Source of the DNA: Tamarix chinensis
Lineage: Eukaryota > Streptophyta > Magnoliopsida > Caryophyllales > Tamaricaceae
Assembly (NCBI GenBank): GCA_030549775.1
Contig: CM060175.1
Coordinates: forward strand, 46,063,915-46,127,914
Direction of reading: 5' to 3'
DNA: 64,000 nucleotides
Positions 35,322 to 46,546 of this stretch are shown in pieces (positions within the stretch are counted from its first letter, which is position 1; every line of letters starts with the position of its first letter). A program made the position numbers and the translations under genes. The notes below the pieces were generated by a model, which ran no database searches, was not told where the DNA came from, and saw nothing but the letters and a program-made list of their open reading frames with translations.

Positions 35322-38300
35322 ATGATAGGGGTTTGGAATGTCCAAGGCTTGAATGAGCCTTATAAAATAAAGGAGTTGAAGCACTGGTTATTAGTGCATA
35401 AAGTTTCACTTATGGGGTTGGTAGAAACTAGAATAAAATGTAATAATGCTGATTATATTTGTGGCAGATTAGGTCATAATTAGTAGAGGTTAAGTACTTA
35501 TGATCACCATCCTAATGGTAGGATTTGGTATTTATGGGACACGAATGTATGGGATTTACAGCTAATTACTAATTATGAGCAGGCAATACACCTATTAGTG
35601 ACTGATATAGGGTCTGGAGGAAAGTTTTATGCAACTTTCATTTATGTTTTCAATGCTAGTGAAGATAGGAAAAGGTTGTGGAGCTGGTTGTGTGAGTACA
35701 AGGTGGATAAAGAGGCTTGGATTATGTTGGGAGATTTCAATGTTGTTTTGCAGGCTCATGAGAAATTTCAAGAGAATGTAGTAAATTTGAATGATGTTAA
35801 TGATGCAAGAGAGTGTTTCAATTCTCTCTTAGTTCATGATTAAGGGTTTCCAGGGCTGAAGTTCACTTGGTCGAATAGAAGTATGGATGAAAATAGAATC
35901 ATGGCTAAATTAGATAGGGTTTTTGTGAATATGTTTTAGTCTTCCTCTTTTCCCTCCTATGAATCTGAATTTCTGGATCCTCTTTTTTTTTTCCCTAATC
36001 ATAGCTAGGTCTTGTTCATGTGAATGCAAGAGTTTTCTAGTTTAAGAAGCAATTTCAATTTTTTTGATATGTGGACTTTGGACCCATACTTTCTTCCTCT
36101 AGTTGCCTCTATCTGGTGCCATCCTGTTGCTGGTTCTTTGGTTTCTAAGTTTAAGAATAGTCTAAGAGAGTTAAAGTTTAGATTAACACGGTTCAACTAG
36201 ACCAAGTTTGGTGGTATTTCTACAAGGGTGCAGGAGCAGAGGGACAAACTTAAAGTGATTCATGTAGAAATGGATCTTCAACCACATAATTCCATATTAT
36301 AGGAGGAGGAAAGGAAGTGTTTAAAGCTCTATGAACATTATGCTTTATGTGAAGAGAGCTTCTTCAAGAAGAAATCTAGTATGAAGTGGCTTAATTTGGG
36401 TGATTCTAATTCTCAATTTTTCTTTGCCTCTATGAAAGCAAGGCAGATGAAGAGATAGGTGCACATAATTCAATCGACTGAAGGGCACTGGTTCCATTCG
36501 GCTGAGGGGGATCCAACAAGCCTTTTTTGTCTTATTATAAGGGTTTTTTGGGGTCAGAAAGTCCTACTACTAGTTCCATCTCAAAGGATATTTTGCATTT
36601 AGGCCTAGTTATGTTTTTGGAACACCAACAACATTTGTTGAGACCTATATCTAAACAAGAAGTTAAGGAGGCTTTGTGGTCAATAGGTAACTATAAATCT
36701 CCAAGTCTTGATGGGTTTACTGCAGGGTCTTTTAAAGCTTCTTAGGCCATTTTGGGTGATGATATTTGGTAGCTGATGAATGATATTTTCCAATCTGCAA
36801 TTGTTCCTCCATTCTTGGGGCATACTTTGCTTTCTCTTATTCAAAAAATAGTCGGAGCTCAACGTGTTTATGAATTTTGACCTATTGCATGCTGTAATGT
36901 TCTTTTCCAGATTTTGGCCAATATTATTTATGTTCATTTACGAACCATATTACCCTCTTTGATTCATGCTTCACAAGCTGGTTTTATTAAGGGTAGAGTC
37001 ATTGGGGATAATATTTTGTTCGCTCATGAATTGATTCATATGTATAAAAGAAAGAGTATTTATCCAAGATGCATGCTTAAGGTGGATATTAGGAAGGCCT
37101 ATGATTCACTGAGCCGGAGTTTCTTGGAGCAGGTGCTGTTAGGGTTACATTTTCCCCTTCATGTGGTTAGAATTCTCATGGCTGGTGTTACTACTATTAA
37201 TTACTTTTTCACTCTTAATAATGGTGTTTTGGATTCTTTTTTGGGGAAGAGAGGGTTAAGGTAAGGAGGCCCTTTATCTCCTTAACCTTTTGTTATTGTT
37301 ATGGAATATTTAAGCAGGATGCTACAATCTTTATTGCTCAAAGTTGAGTTTCATGGTCATCCTAAGTGTAAGAGATTGATGATTATAAATTTGGCTTTTA
37401 CAGATGATCTACTAGTTTTCTGTAAGGCTGATCTATCTTTCATTCTTTTAATCAATCAAATTTTTGAGGACTTCAGTGCTGTGTGAGGTCTACATATAAT
37501 ACTGAGAAGAGCTCTATAATTTTTGGAGGTGTCAAGTAGGATTTGAAAGATTTGATTTCATCTACTTTGCATTTCAATGAGGGCAGGTTCCCCTTCAAAT
37601 ATTTGGGGGTACCTTTACACTCTTTTAAACTTAAATCTTATGCTTTGATCTCTTTGGTTCAAAAGATTACTAGAAGGATGCAACATTGGTCCAATAGACT
37701 ACTCTCATATGCAAGGAGGCTACAACCATTGAAGTCAATTAATTTTGGCATTACAATGTTCTAGAGTCAGGTTTTTCTACTTCCTAAGAAATTATTGTTG
37801 TAGATTATTACACTGTGTCAATCATTTCTATGGTCAGGTAAAACTTTACCTAGAAAAAGAGCTCTTATAGCATGGAAAAACATTTGCCTACCAAAGAAGG
37901 AAGGGGGTTTAGGCATTATTGATCTTCATTCCTGGAACATAGCAATAATGGGGAAACACCTCTGGAACATTTATCTAAAGAAGGATTCTTTGTGGATTAA
38001 ATGGGTTCATACATATTATATCAAGGAACAAGAATTTTCTACCCGCATCTTCCAAGCACAGCTTCCTAGATTATGCAAAGAATATTTGCATTGAGATCTT
38101 TGCTTTTACCAGGGTTTCAATTGCAGCAGGTTGATTCCTTATATAAGATTTCTGATATTTATGAGTTTGTACGGTTTAAGGCCCCAAATGATCCTTGGTG
38201 GAGAACTGTGTGGTGTAATCCTGCAACACCAAAACACAAATTCATATTTTGGCTTGCTGCTCATACTCGTCTACCCACTAAAGATATCATGGCTAAATGT

Positions 38301-38683
38301 ATTCCTTACATTGATTTGCAATGCTGTTTTTGTGACCGGAATGAAAATATTATGCATTTGCTGGTGTAGTGTCCTATTATGAAGCATATTTGGACTCAAT
38401 TAGAGTTATTATGGAAGGTAGAAGATTCTCTAACTCTTAGATTGCAGTGCTAAAAGATCTATCATATTCTCGAGGAAGAAGAGGTGTCAAGATCCAATTG
38501 ACTCGTGCCTTTTATGCAATAAGCCTTTATGAGATTTGGAATGCAGGAAATGCTTATCTATTCTCCAATGTTTGGTGGAATAGGAAGAGGATTATTTTTT
38601 ATATTTCATATACTTTGTCCTCCATTTGTAATCATCCTTGTAGAAGTCATATGTTTGGTGGTTATGTAGGTCATATAGATTAG
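35322..38683 (+). pseudogene. LINE ORF2: endonuclease, reverse transcriptase and zf-RVT
   Basis: ATG at 35322 opens MIGVWNVQGLNEPYKIKELK, the start of an APE-type endonuclease. Its VETRIK, LGDFNVVL and KLDRVFVN motifs are visible, but the SDHSP motif is changed to PNHS. RT (36500-37560) has KSPSLDGFTAGSFK, QAGFIKGRVIGDN, KVDIRKAYDS, GGPLSP and LAFTDDLLVF; the two catalytic Asp are kept at about 37403-37408. The zf-RVT domain (38130-38400) has WWRTVWCNPATPKHKFIFW and CCFCDRNENIMHLL. In-frame stops occur at many points (for example after 35840, 36745, 37264 and 37486). An intact product would nick target DNA and copy LINE RNA there. Confidence 0.88.
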
Positions 38684-38743
38684 TTCTATAGACTTGGATG
38701 TAATATTTCTTCATGATAGAAAATTTCTCTATTTTTAAAAAAG

Positions 38744-38759
38744 AATATCTTAATTAAGA
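38744..38759. repeat. Target site duplication of the LINE, right copy
   Basis: Second copy of AATATCTTAATTAAGA, directly after the A-rich LINE tail. Confidence 0.93.
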
Positions 38760-39366
38760 AATCTCATGAGCTTTAGTGATATCATATTTGAGTTACTCCC
38801 ATAAATCATGATACTAACATCACTGCTTCCACTACTTATGTTGTTTAAAATAATAATATCTTAAGTAGTATTATTATAATCTTGATCTTAATCCTGATAT
38901 ATACATACCCTTAAGGGGAGCATACTTTTTTTACTTGATCACTTGTATTATTACCCAAGGTATAGCATAAGGGAGAGACATGCCATATTTGTGTCACTCA
39001 TGCTATTCATTGATTATATTGAGTATGACTATTTTTTTTTGTGCTTCAATTGATAATGTGTATGTCCAATCAGATATTTTTTACTCCATATGTGTTTAAT
39101 TTCTTATGCACTTATCTTTTGATTGGAGATCTTATTTGCTGAAGCCCTTTCCTTTTGTTGATGACAAAAGGGGGAAAATGGCAAAAATATTTTATGTGCT
39201 CACTTATTTTTTTTTATCATTATATTGTCATTTACATGATACATGTGTGATGTTACTATACAGTGGAAAATATATGAACCATATAATTTGAGAAAATGCA
39301 TTGATTTTAACTATCACGTTTCTATAATGCATCTCTCATGATATTACCATGTTTTTTTGTCATTAT
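38760..39366 (+). other. Copia interior, pre-PPT segment
   Basis: Non-coding. GATGACAAAAGGGGGAAAA at about 39159-39177 resembles the extended purine-rich block that SIRE-like elements carry before the 3' LTR. Confidence 0.55.
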
Positions 39367-39383
39367 AAAGAAAGGGGGGGGGA
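39367..39383 (+). other. Polypurine tract of the copia element
   Basis: An AAAG-AAAG run followed by nine G and a final A, one base before the TGTTGG start of the 3' LTR. Primes plus-strand DNA synthesis in LTR elements. Confidence 0.85.
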
Positions 39384-39384
39384 T

Positions 39385-40388
39385 TGTTGGCCTCATTGGT
39401 TAATCAACTTTTTTTTTATGATAACAAATTCAATTATCAAGTTGAATTATATTGTTATGTGTGCATATGTATCATAGAAAAAATTAAAGTATTCAACACT
39501 TAACTAAGTCAAGGAGTGCTAAGGATATCAAGTTTACAAATCATATCCCAAGAAAAAGCCAAAGATCAACAAGGAGGAAAAAATAAGACTGTAGCTTCAA
39601 GTACTTCAATTTTATATGTGTAATACACAAACCATGAAGGGATAAGAAACTATGCTCAAGATACCAAGACTCAAGTTTTTAGGAGTATGTTACAGTCTTA
39701 GATTTTATGTACATATGATTTACATATTGAGCACTTAGATTTTTTAATAATTTGATATTTATATTCCTATTTATAAATAATTTTGAAAGGTGTTAAATTT
39801 ATTTCATAAATAAAAATATTCTTAAGTATTTATGCAAAATATTGTCCTAAATTGATTTTATTTTACATAGTTTTGCATATGATATAAAGTGTAAAATTCA
39901 CCATAAATTACAACGATAATATTTTTTGGTGAATAATATTTTCTTGAAAAGCTTAATATGTCTACTATATAGCAAAAAAGTGAGCACTCAATTTTCATAT
40001 TTTTACCTTAAGTTATGGTCTATTTTTTTAAAGGTGCGTAATGTTGAAAACTAGTCAACCGATCGACCGGTTTTATACCCATCGTTTGGTCTGAGCATTT
40101 TTTGATTTTCTACTCGTTGTAATTCTGCTCTTGGAGTACTTTATATATATAACGACTAGTGCCACCATTTTTCATCTTTTAAAAATATAAATAAGAGTTT
40201 TTAGAATTTAATAAACATCAATGAAGCTAGCATAACTCTTCTAAAATCATCATTTTCACATATTAAAATGAATCAAATAGAGTTTTGATTTTACACTTTC
40301 AAACCCAAATTTAAATTCTATAGTTCTAAATTTGTTCTTCATATTTAGCTAGAGAGCTCATATACTTATAATAATTATTTTAGATAAT
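39385..40388 (+). mobile_element. 3' LTR (truncated at its end) of the SIRE-like copia
   Basis: Begins TGTTGGCCTCATTGG after the purine tract. The last 180 bases match the 5' LTR; then similarity stops near 40385. A TATA-like TATATATATAA is near 40144-40154, and a dyad, CAACCGATCGACCGGTT, lies at about 40056-40072. Together the two broken LTRs imply an original length of about 1.4-1.5 kb. Confidence 0.72.
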
Positions 40389-41460
40389 AGTTAGAGATTA
40401 ACTCTATGATAGAATATAAAAAAAAACAACCTAAAAGGGATCTACAGGAACTAAGGGTGAAAAAAGTATCTAAAAAAAACCATCTATAAGATAATATTAA
40501 ATCTATGTCTAAACCCTAAGAAAGAAAAATCACTCATCCATAGGCAGTACATCAAAAGTAATGAAATCATCAAGATAGTCCTTAGAGATATGTACAACAA
40601 AACCTAGGTCACCAACTCATGGAAATAAGGAACACTCATAACAAAGATGACCAAAATGCTACATACTGAGCAAGGTAACGACTCGGTCATAAGAAAGAGA
40701 ATATTCAATACATAAGGTCACATGGAAGGACTATCATACACATTTATTAAACATAAGATGATGCAAGAGAAGTACCAAACAAGAGTTCCTTTATCATATA
40801 TACATAAAATATATTTACATATTTATGTAGATTTTAGGGACTATCCTATTCTCATCTAGTGGAATGGATACATACCATTCTAGGGGAAAAACACACCTAG
40901 CTACTAGTCTCATTCAGTGGAATGGACCGGTAAAACTCCTATGCCATAGCATTCCTAGGCACTATTCTCATCTTGAGGAATGAATTGCTAAAACTCATAT
41001 ACATTGTTCCCATCCAATAGAATGAATTGGTACAACTCCTAAGGTATGACACTCTTGACCACTATTCTCATCTGGTAGAATGAATTGGTAAAACTCAACC
41101 CAAACTCATGTGATCTTTTAATTTTAATATTAATTTCTAATTAGACAGTTGCTTATCATAAAGTACTTTCTTCTAATTAGACAGTTGCTTGATATTTTCA
41201 TGTGATGTTATCATAAATATGAAAGATACATAAAACACAATTAAAATATATTTGGATTATTCTCGAAAAAGGAAGGGCCATAACAACCCTAATTTTATGA
41301 GATAACCATACCTTCTTCTATAAGACTCATCTAATAAAAAAATGTAGTATGCCTTCATAATATATCATTATTGATAACATATCAAAAAATAAATGTTTAT
41401 CTTTGTATTTCACATGTCAATTTATGAATATTATTTGTAAAGTACCTTTAATAACTTGAG
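40389..41460. repeat. Unresolved repeat-rich DNA with a tandem array
   Basis: No coding frame. Between about 40843 and 41095, five variants of TCTCATCT-GTGGAATG recur at 40-65-base spacing, each followed by a GGTAAAACTC-like block. Near 41283, TAACAACCCTAATTTT resembles a worn LTR start. I suspect a decayed minus-strand gypsy LTR. Confidence 0.45.
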
Positions 41461-41544
41461 TTTAATATTTAAATATGATTGAACAAGTTATGGAATTTAA
41501 TCATGTGTAATTAGTGTTTTTGTGGGTTGCTTTTTCCCCAGACA

Positions 41545-41900
41545 AATACACTGGTCTCCAGAACCAATCAACTAGTTGGTTTATGACTTAGGTGATTTTG
41601 GTTAAGGATTTAGCCGATTGAGTAGTTTGACCAAACCAATCAACTTTTCCCTAGAACAGTCAATTGGTTGGGTCAACCAATTGATTGGTTATTCTACAAA
41701 TCCAGAAGTCTTTGCCTCAGGTTAGACCTATCGATCGATATAGCTAAACCAATTAAGTGGTTCTCAGAACAATCAAAAAGTGAGGTTGACTAACCAACTT
41801 GTTGAGTACCACTAGGAGGCCAACAACATCTTGATTGATCGACTGGTCCATAAAACTAGTCAAATTTTCGATGAGACCCATCAATTGGTTTTGAAACCGA
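41545..41900. repeat. Phased dyad array in LTR copy X
   Basis: Words of the form AACCAAT-GATTGGTT recur. The clearest run has units starting at 41634, 41655 and 41675, that is 21 and 20 bases apart: AACCAATCAAC, AACAGTCAATTGGTT, AACCAATTGATTGGTT. Each unit is close to self-complementary. Confidence 0.75.
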
Positions 41901-42944
41901 TTATTTGTTTTTTCCATGTTTTCTTCACAAATATGATGTTTGAATTTTCTTATCATTAGATAATGATCTTGTATGCCGATAACTATGAAATTATTTGGAT
42001 TAATGAAGTTAACATAACATATTAAATGTAATAAAATGAAATTATTTAATGTTTGACCTTAGTGTAGTATTTGCCCTAAGTTTTGAACACAACATAAATA
42101 GACTATCAAATAACTAAGAATATATTATCCTTAAGGCTAGTACTAATTTAATAGATTAATATAATTGATGATAGAACTTTAGTAACTTATATCATGCCCT
42201 TAACATGAAAACTCTGAATGTGAAATGACTTATAAAAGATAAAAGAAAATAGTACAATCATATAGGATGGTTTTCGTTAACCTTACCTACAATTAATTAT
42301 TTTATCTTAGATAAAGAGATAAATAAGTACACATTTTTAAGTTAGGATTGGAATCTAGTCAAACCTATTATTCAACCTTCACCTGAGCCTTAGGAAATTA
42401 ATTGGAACATCCTATAAGAAATGGGTAAGTTTACAATTGAATAATGAACTATGACCTTAACTTTAACGTGAGATAGAGTTGAATTGTGAATAAGAGTATA
42501 AATGTAAATTTAATTGTTGGCTTGGATTATTAAGGTTGTTATTATCATTTAAAAAATCCACCCTTCAGCATGATGGATTGTGTATTAGAATAATCTCTTG
42601 AAGATACCCTAAATGGTAACATGAGTTGATCTAAGAACCCTATATGGGTGTGCTTAATGAAAAAGGCTTGTATGCTTGGTATGATATTATTGTAGGACTT
42701 TATGTGAAATGATATTTCTAAGATAATAAGACACTAATCACTTAAAGTGTAACAAGCATTGTGAAAGGTTTGGATTATTTGATCCTTAATTAGCTACCGG
42801 GGGTTAGTTTTCCTTCAGACGGTATCCTAGTTGATCCCAGAGTACTCATAGATCTTGATTCCTTTCCTATTTTAGATAGTGATGATGTACTAGGGGTATC
42901 GATACTAAAGGGTCTAGTTATCGTAGGATGGTTATGAGCTTTTA

Positions 42945-43157
42945 TCTATGTTACTTTGGAAGTATCCCAGACTTATGTCCATCAAGTTTCCTCAACATGA
43001 GCCAAGACTTTGTCCATGTTACTTTAGCAAGAACTTAGACTTATGTCAATCAAGTTTCCTTGTCATGAGGTAGTACTTTTGTCATTGTTACTTTAGTAGG
43101 AACCTGAACTTATGTCTATTAGGCTTCTTTAGCATGAACTAGGACTTTATGTCTACT
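42945..43157. repeat. Tandem triplication of about 68 bp in LTR copy X
   Basis: TGTTACTTT starts at 42949, 43017 and 43086 (spacing 68 and 69). Each unit continues with CTTATGTC-ATCAAGTTTCCT and CATGA-GGACTTT. The related LTR at 51680-51780 has shorter, more diverged copies. Confidence 0.8.
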
Positions 43158-43462
43158 TTTTAGATGACTTCCATGGTATTGAGAGAACATGATGAATAAT
43201 CACATCTATTTCTCAAATAACTTGGGGAAAATAATTATATAATCACTTATTACTCAAAGATTTAGTAAAGAAATTCCAATTTACATAAAGTAAGATGATG
43301 ATCAAAATGAGATTTAAGAAGGAAGTAATTAACCATCTCTTGTTACATGATTATGGTAATTTAATATGGCATCTACTTTTCTTTATGAATGCTTGAGATC
43401 TCTCACTTTGTTTGAGCAATGAATATGTGGTATGCTTTTTTGATGACCACCTTAGAATATGT

Positions 43463-44409
43463 GCTAATCCATACTCAATTAATCAAATATATATATTAGG
43501 GTTTTTCGGAAATTGTACCAAATGAAAACCGACAAATCGGGGCAAAGGAAGGCTAGGGAAGCTTCGTCGGGGGTCGGGGGTGGCTCGCCGGTGGTCAGCA
43601 AGGCTCGCCGGTGACGGCGGTGGTGCACCTAGCGCAGCTCGCCGCTGCTGCTGTTGTCGCCCGCTGCTGACGCGCTGCTCCGGCTGCTGCTGCAGCGGCG
43701 GTTGCTGCGGGTTGGGGCCGACGAGGACTGGCGAGCCTGGCCGGAGCGGGGAGGAGCTTGGGGAGAAGGTGGAGGCTAGGGTTGCGAGATGGGAGCAGGG
43801 GTCGGGAAACAGGGCCAACGGGGAAAAAAATAGAGAAGTGAGAGAAGAGGGAAAAGGAAGAAGTGGGGGGGTTTCGACCGATCGGGGTGCTTTTTTTTTT
43901 ACAAATACACATAAAATAAAATACTAAAAATATAAAAATATTATTGGAAGATTTTATATAAAATTTATTTAACGAAAATTTATTTCGAATGGATATATAA
44001 AGAATTTCGGAAACATTTTCGGAAGAATTTTCCATCGAACGTAAAAATTTATATTATTTACGGAAATACATTCTAAGACCTCGAAAAATTATTTAAAAAC
44101 AAATAAGAAAATATTTAAATCCAATTCTAATAAACCGAGACTAGTTTAAATAATTTCCGAAATCGATTTTCCGCAAACTAAAAAGCGTAGAACGGAAGAA
44201 AATTAATTTCAAAAGGAAATTCTTAAATAAGTTCCGAAAACATTTTTAATTTAAACTTCCCGAAAATGTTATACACAATTATGAATTCGAAATCGTCGAT
44301 AAATCCATAAAACGAATCGAAATTAAAATAATTAATTATTTACATCAATTTACACTAATAAAATCATCAAACTTAATAAATCTGGATTTTAAAAATACGA
44401 GGTATTACA
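43463..44409 (-). repeat. 3' LTR remnant of the LARD-like element
   Basis: Matches 49386-50373 closely from GCTAATCCATACTCAATT to the TATTACA end. It lacks a segment of about 30 bases near 43990 and everything beyond 43463. Includes a GC-rich block at 43530-43800. The overlapping frames 43483-43818, 43580-43927 and 43595-44035 are products of GC-rich, stop-poor DNA. Confidence 0.85.
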
Positions 44410-44429
44410 TCACTACCCCCTTAAAAAGG
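44410..44429 (-). other. Polypurine tract of the LARD-like element
   Basis: Plus strand TCACTACCCCCTTAAAAAGG; in element sense CCTTTTTAAGGGGGTAGTGA, directly before the LTR start TGTAATACC. Confidence 0.8.
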
Positions 44430-45663
44430 AACTTCGTCCCCGAAGTTCGGAAAACCTAGGTAGTGAAAACTTGACAAAATAATTGAATAAAAACATTTAC
44501 CAAAATGAGTAGTTTAAAAGTAAATCAGAAGAAAATAAAACGATGTTTACGAAACCAAACCAAACAAGGCATAGGGAGTAAAATAAAAGAAGGAGAATTG
44601 ATATTTAGTAGATCAAATACAATGGAATTCAGATACAGAAGAATTACAGACTTAAAGTCAAAACAATTTACAAACATATTATTCTTTAAAATAAGGTCTT
44701 ACAAAAGAATAACAAAAGTATAACATGAAGTTCAAATAGAATAAAGGAATGAAAATTTTAAGGAGTACACAACTCTAATAACACAACTAATGCACATAAA
44801 ACTTTACACAAAGAGTTATCTTTATAACATCATACAAGAAAACAAGGCTAACACTTGGCCTAACAACTCATAAAAGGTCCTCATAAACACCAACCACATA
44901 CTTCTAGATCCAGGGGGCTTCTTAACCCAAAACACTTCACTAACAAGCTCTCCAATCTACGCTATACCCATGACAGTCTAAACACTTAAATTCGAAAATG
45001 CGGCTACTATAGCAACCTGTGATTAAATGCTAGTTGACAGAAATCAAAACATAAACGCATAATAAAAGTTATAGAGCATCATTAAAAACACTAGGGCAAA
45101 TTAGGCAACCTTCACTCTATTTATGAACATGAACACCTCAATCTAAACCTCAACTTTATCATTATCATTATCACAATTCCAGGTTTCTCCCAATTGAAAA
45201 TGATACATCTATTTAAACATCACCCTCAAGGTAACAACCCTAAATTTCTTACAACTCCAAAAGTGAAACTACTCAACCAAAATATATAACAATTTATGTC
45301 ACATCATACTATATCCGACAAGGTATACATTAAGGTTTTTAATCCACTAAACCTGCAAGACTAGGGTTAACCTAGTGGGGTCACTACCCCATTAAGAGCA
45401 AACTAATTACAAAACGATATTAACTACAACACATAAAATTCAAAGTTAACACAAGTCAAGCATGTCAACTAACAAGGAACCCTATTCAAAGACATAATTA
45501 CAACAGTAATCACAAGGCCACTTATACTACCCAATCACACTATCCTCACAAGCTAATCCGGATAAAAAAAATCACTTGAAAGAAGACAGATACATTTTCT
45601 TTTAAAACATTCAGGATCGTGAGAACCGAATCTCTAACCGAAACCCGATTCTCAACAACCAAA
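44430..45663 (-). other. Non-coding interior of the LARD-like element
   Basis: No frame with retroelement similarity on either strand; the longest is 72 codons (44505-44723, plus). It begins with a small inverted repeat, ACTTCGTCCCCGAAGT, near 44431. Confidence 0.65.
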
Positions 45664-45676
45664 AGCTTTGATACCA
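45664..45676 (-). other. Primer binding site of the LARD-like element
   Basis: Minus strand TGGTATCAAAGCT, three bases inside the LTR edge at 45680. Same initiator-Met type as the nested gypsy at 23814. Confidence 0.82.
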
Positions 45677-46546
45677 ACTTGTAACACCCCCAAATTTCAC
45701 TCCTGAAAAATTTCGTTTAAATCAGAAGGTTTAGCGGAAGCGAAAGAATTAAAACCATAAACCTGGGGGTATTACCGCCACACTTAGTACCAGACCGGTT
45801 CACTCCTACCGTTCCGATACTAAGTGCTAAGGCCAAACTAAACAATCGTTAAGTAAGAGTCATCAAAACACAGGTCCATAGTTAACATAGACCATTCACG
45901 AAAACCACGAGTCAACAACAATTAAAATATCGTTAAGATTACAACTTAAGAGTACGGTTTCAAAATAAGAAGTGTAGTACAAAATATAGCTAAATGAAAC
46001 AGATCCCAAGGGAGCAATATCCGGATTGCCTACTCACTCAAGTCAGGCCTTCCACCCCAACACAGTATCAACCTGCACAAGAGGTCTGCTCCTCACCATC
46101 AGTGGATCATCACAGGACCCATTCAACCAAGGTAGTATCAGTACGGGTCCAATACTGAGTAAGTCTCGCTACCCTATCATATAGGAGGGATATAACTATA
46201 CATCAAGTGCATATTAAATTCGGGTACAACACGTTGATACAATATTATGCATATTCACAACCCACAACATAAATCTTACCATACACCTAGAGTAACATAT
46301 AAAACATACATAACATTCTATTTAACGTATAAGCGTGGTATAACCGAGATGTAAAGTGGCTCATACGCCTCAGGTAGGAACAATCCATATTATTAAAACT
46401 CAATACGTGGCATACTCACGTAAGCAGCATGGAGCAATACAGATAATAAAAGCTGGTCATGGTCCAATTAGACTTATTCTTTATTCTCATTAATAATATG
46501 TTCATTCCACACATATTCTTCAATAACCCATGTGAGCGCGGGAGCC

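Larger units (their letters stand above)
33904..38743 (+). mobile_element. Near full-length L1-type LINE
   Basis: A 4840-bp insertion between perfect 16-bp duplications, with a 37-nt leader, ORF1 and ORF2 in the usual order and a short A-rich 3' tail (TTTTTAAAAAAG). The leader carries AAACCCTAGCCG and a CT-rich run, like plant translation-gene leaders. It is inserted in the same direction as the copia host. Several frame changes and stops mean it is now inactive, although the duplications have not changed. Confidence 0.93.
41461..43462 (+). mobile_element. Plus-strand gypsy LTR (copy X), left part
   Basis: Shares with the 5' LTR at 51-52.8 kb a long block: TTAGCTACCGGGGGTTAGTTT at 42790 against TTAGCTAACAAAGGTTAGTTT at 51493, then AAAGGGTCTAGT and GTTACTTTGG-like words. 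A dyad array occupies 41545-41900. A minus-strand LARD-like element interrupts it after 43462; the LTR resumes at 50374. The minus frame 41753-41956 is the dyad array read as protein. Confidence 0.65.

Noticed and set aside
43483..44035. Three overlapping frames in the GC-rich block, both strands
   Set aside because: Ala/Arg/Pro-rich on both strands with no domain. The same block occurs in both LTRs of one element and in non-coding context.
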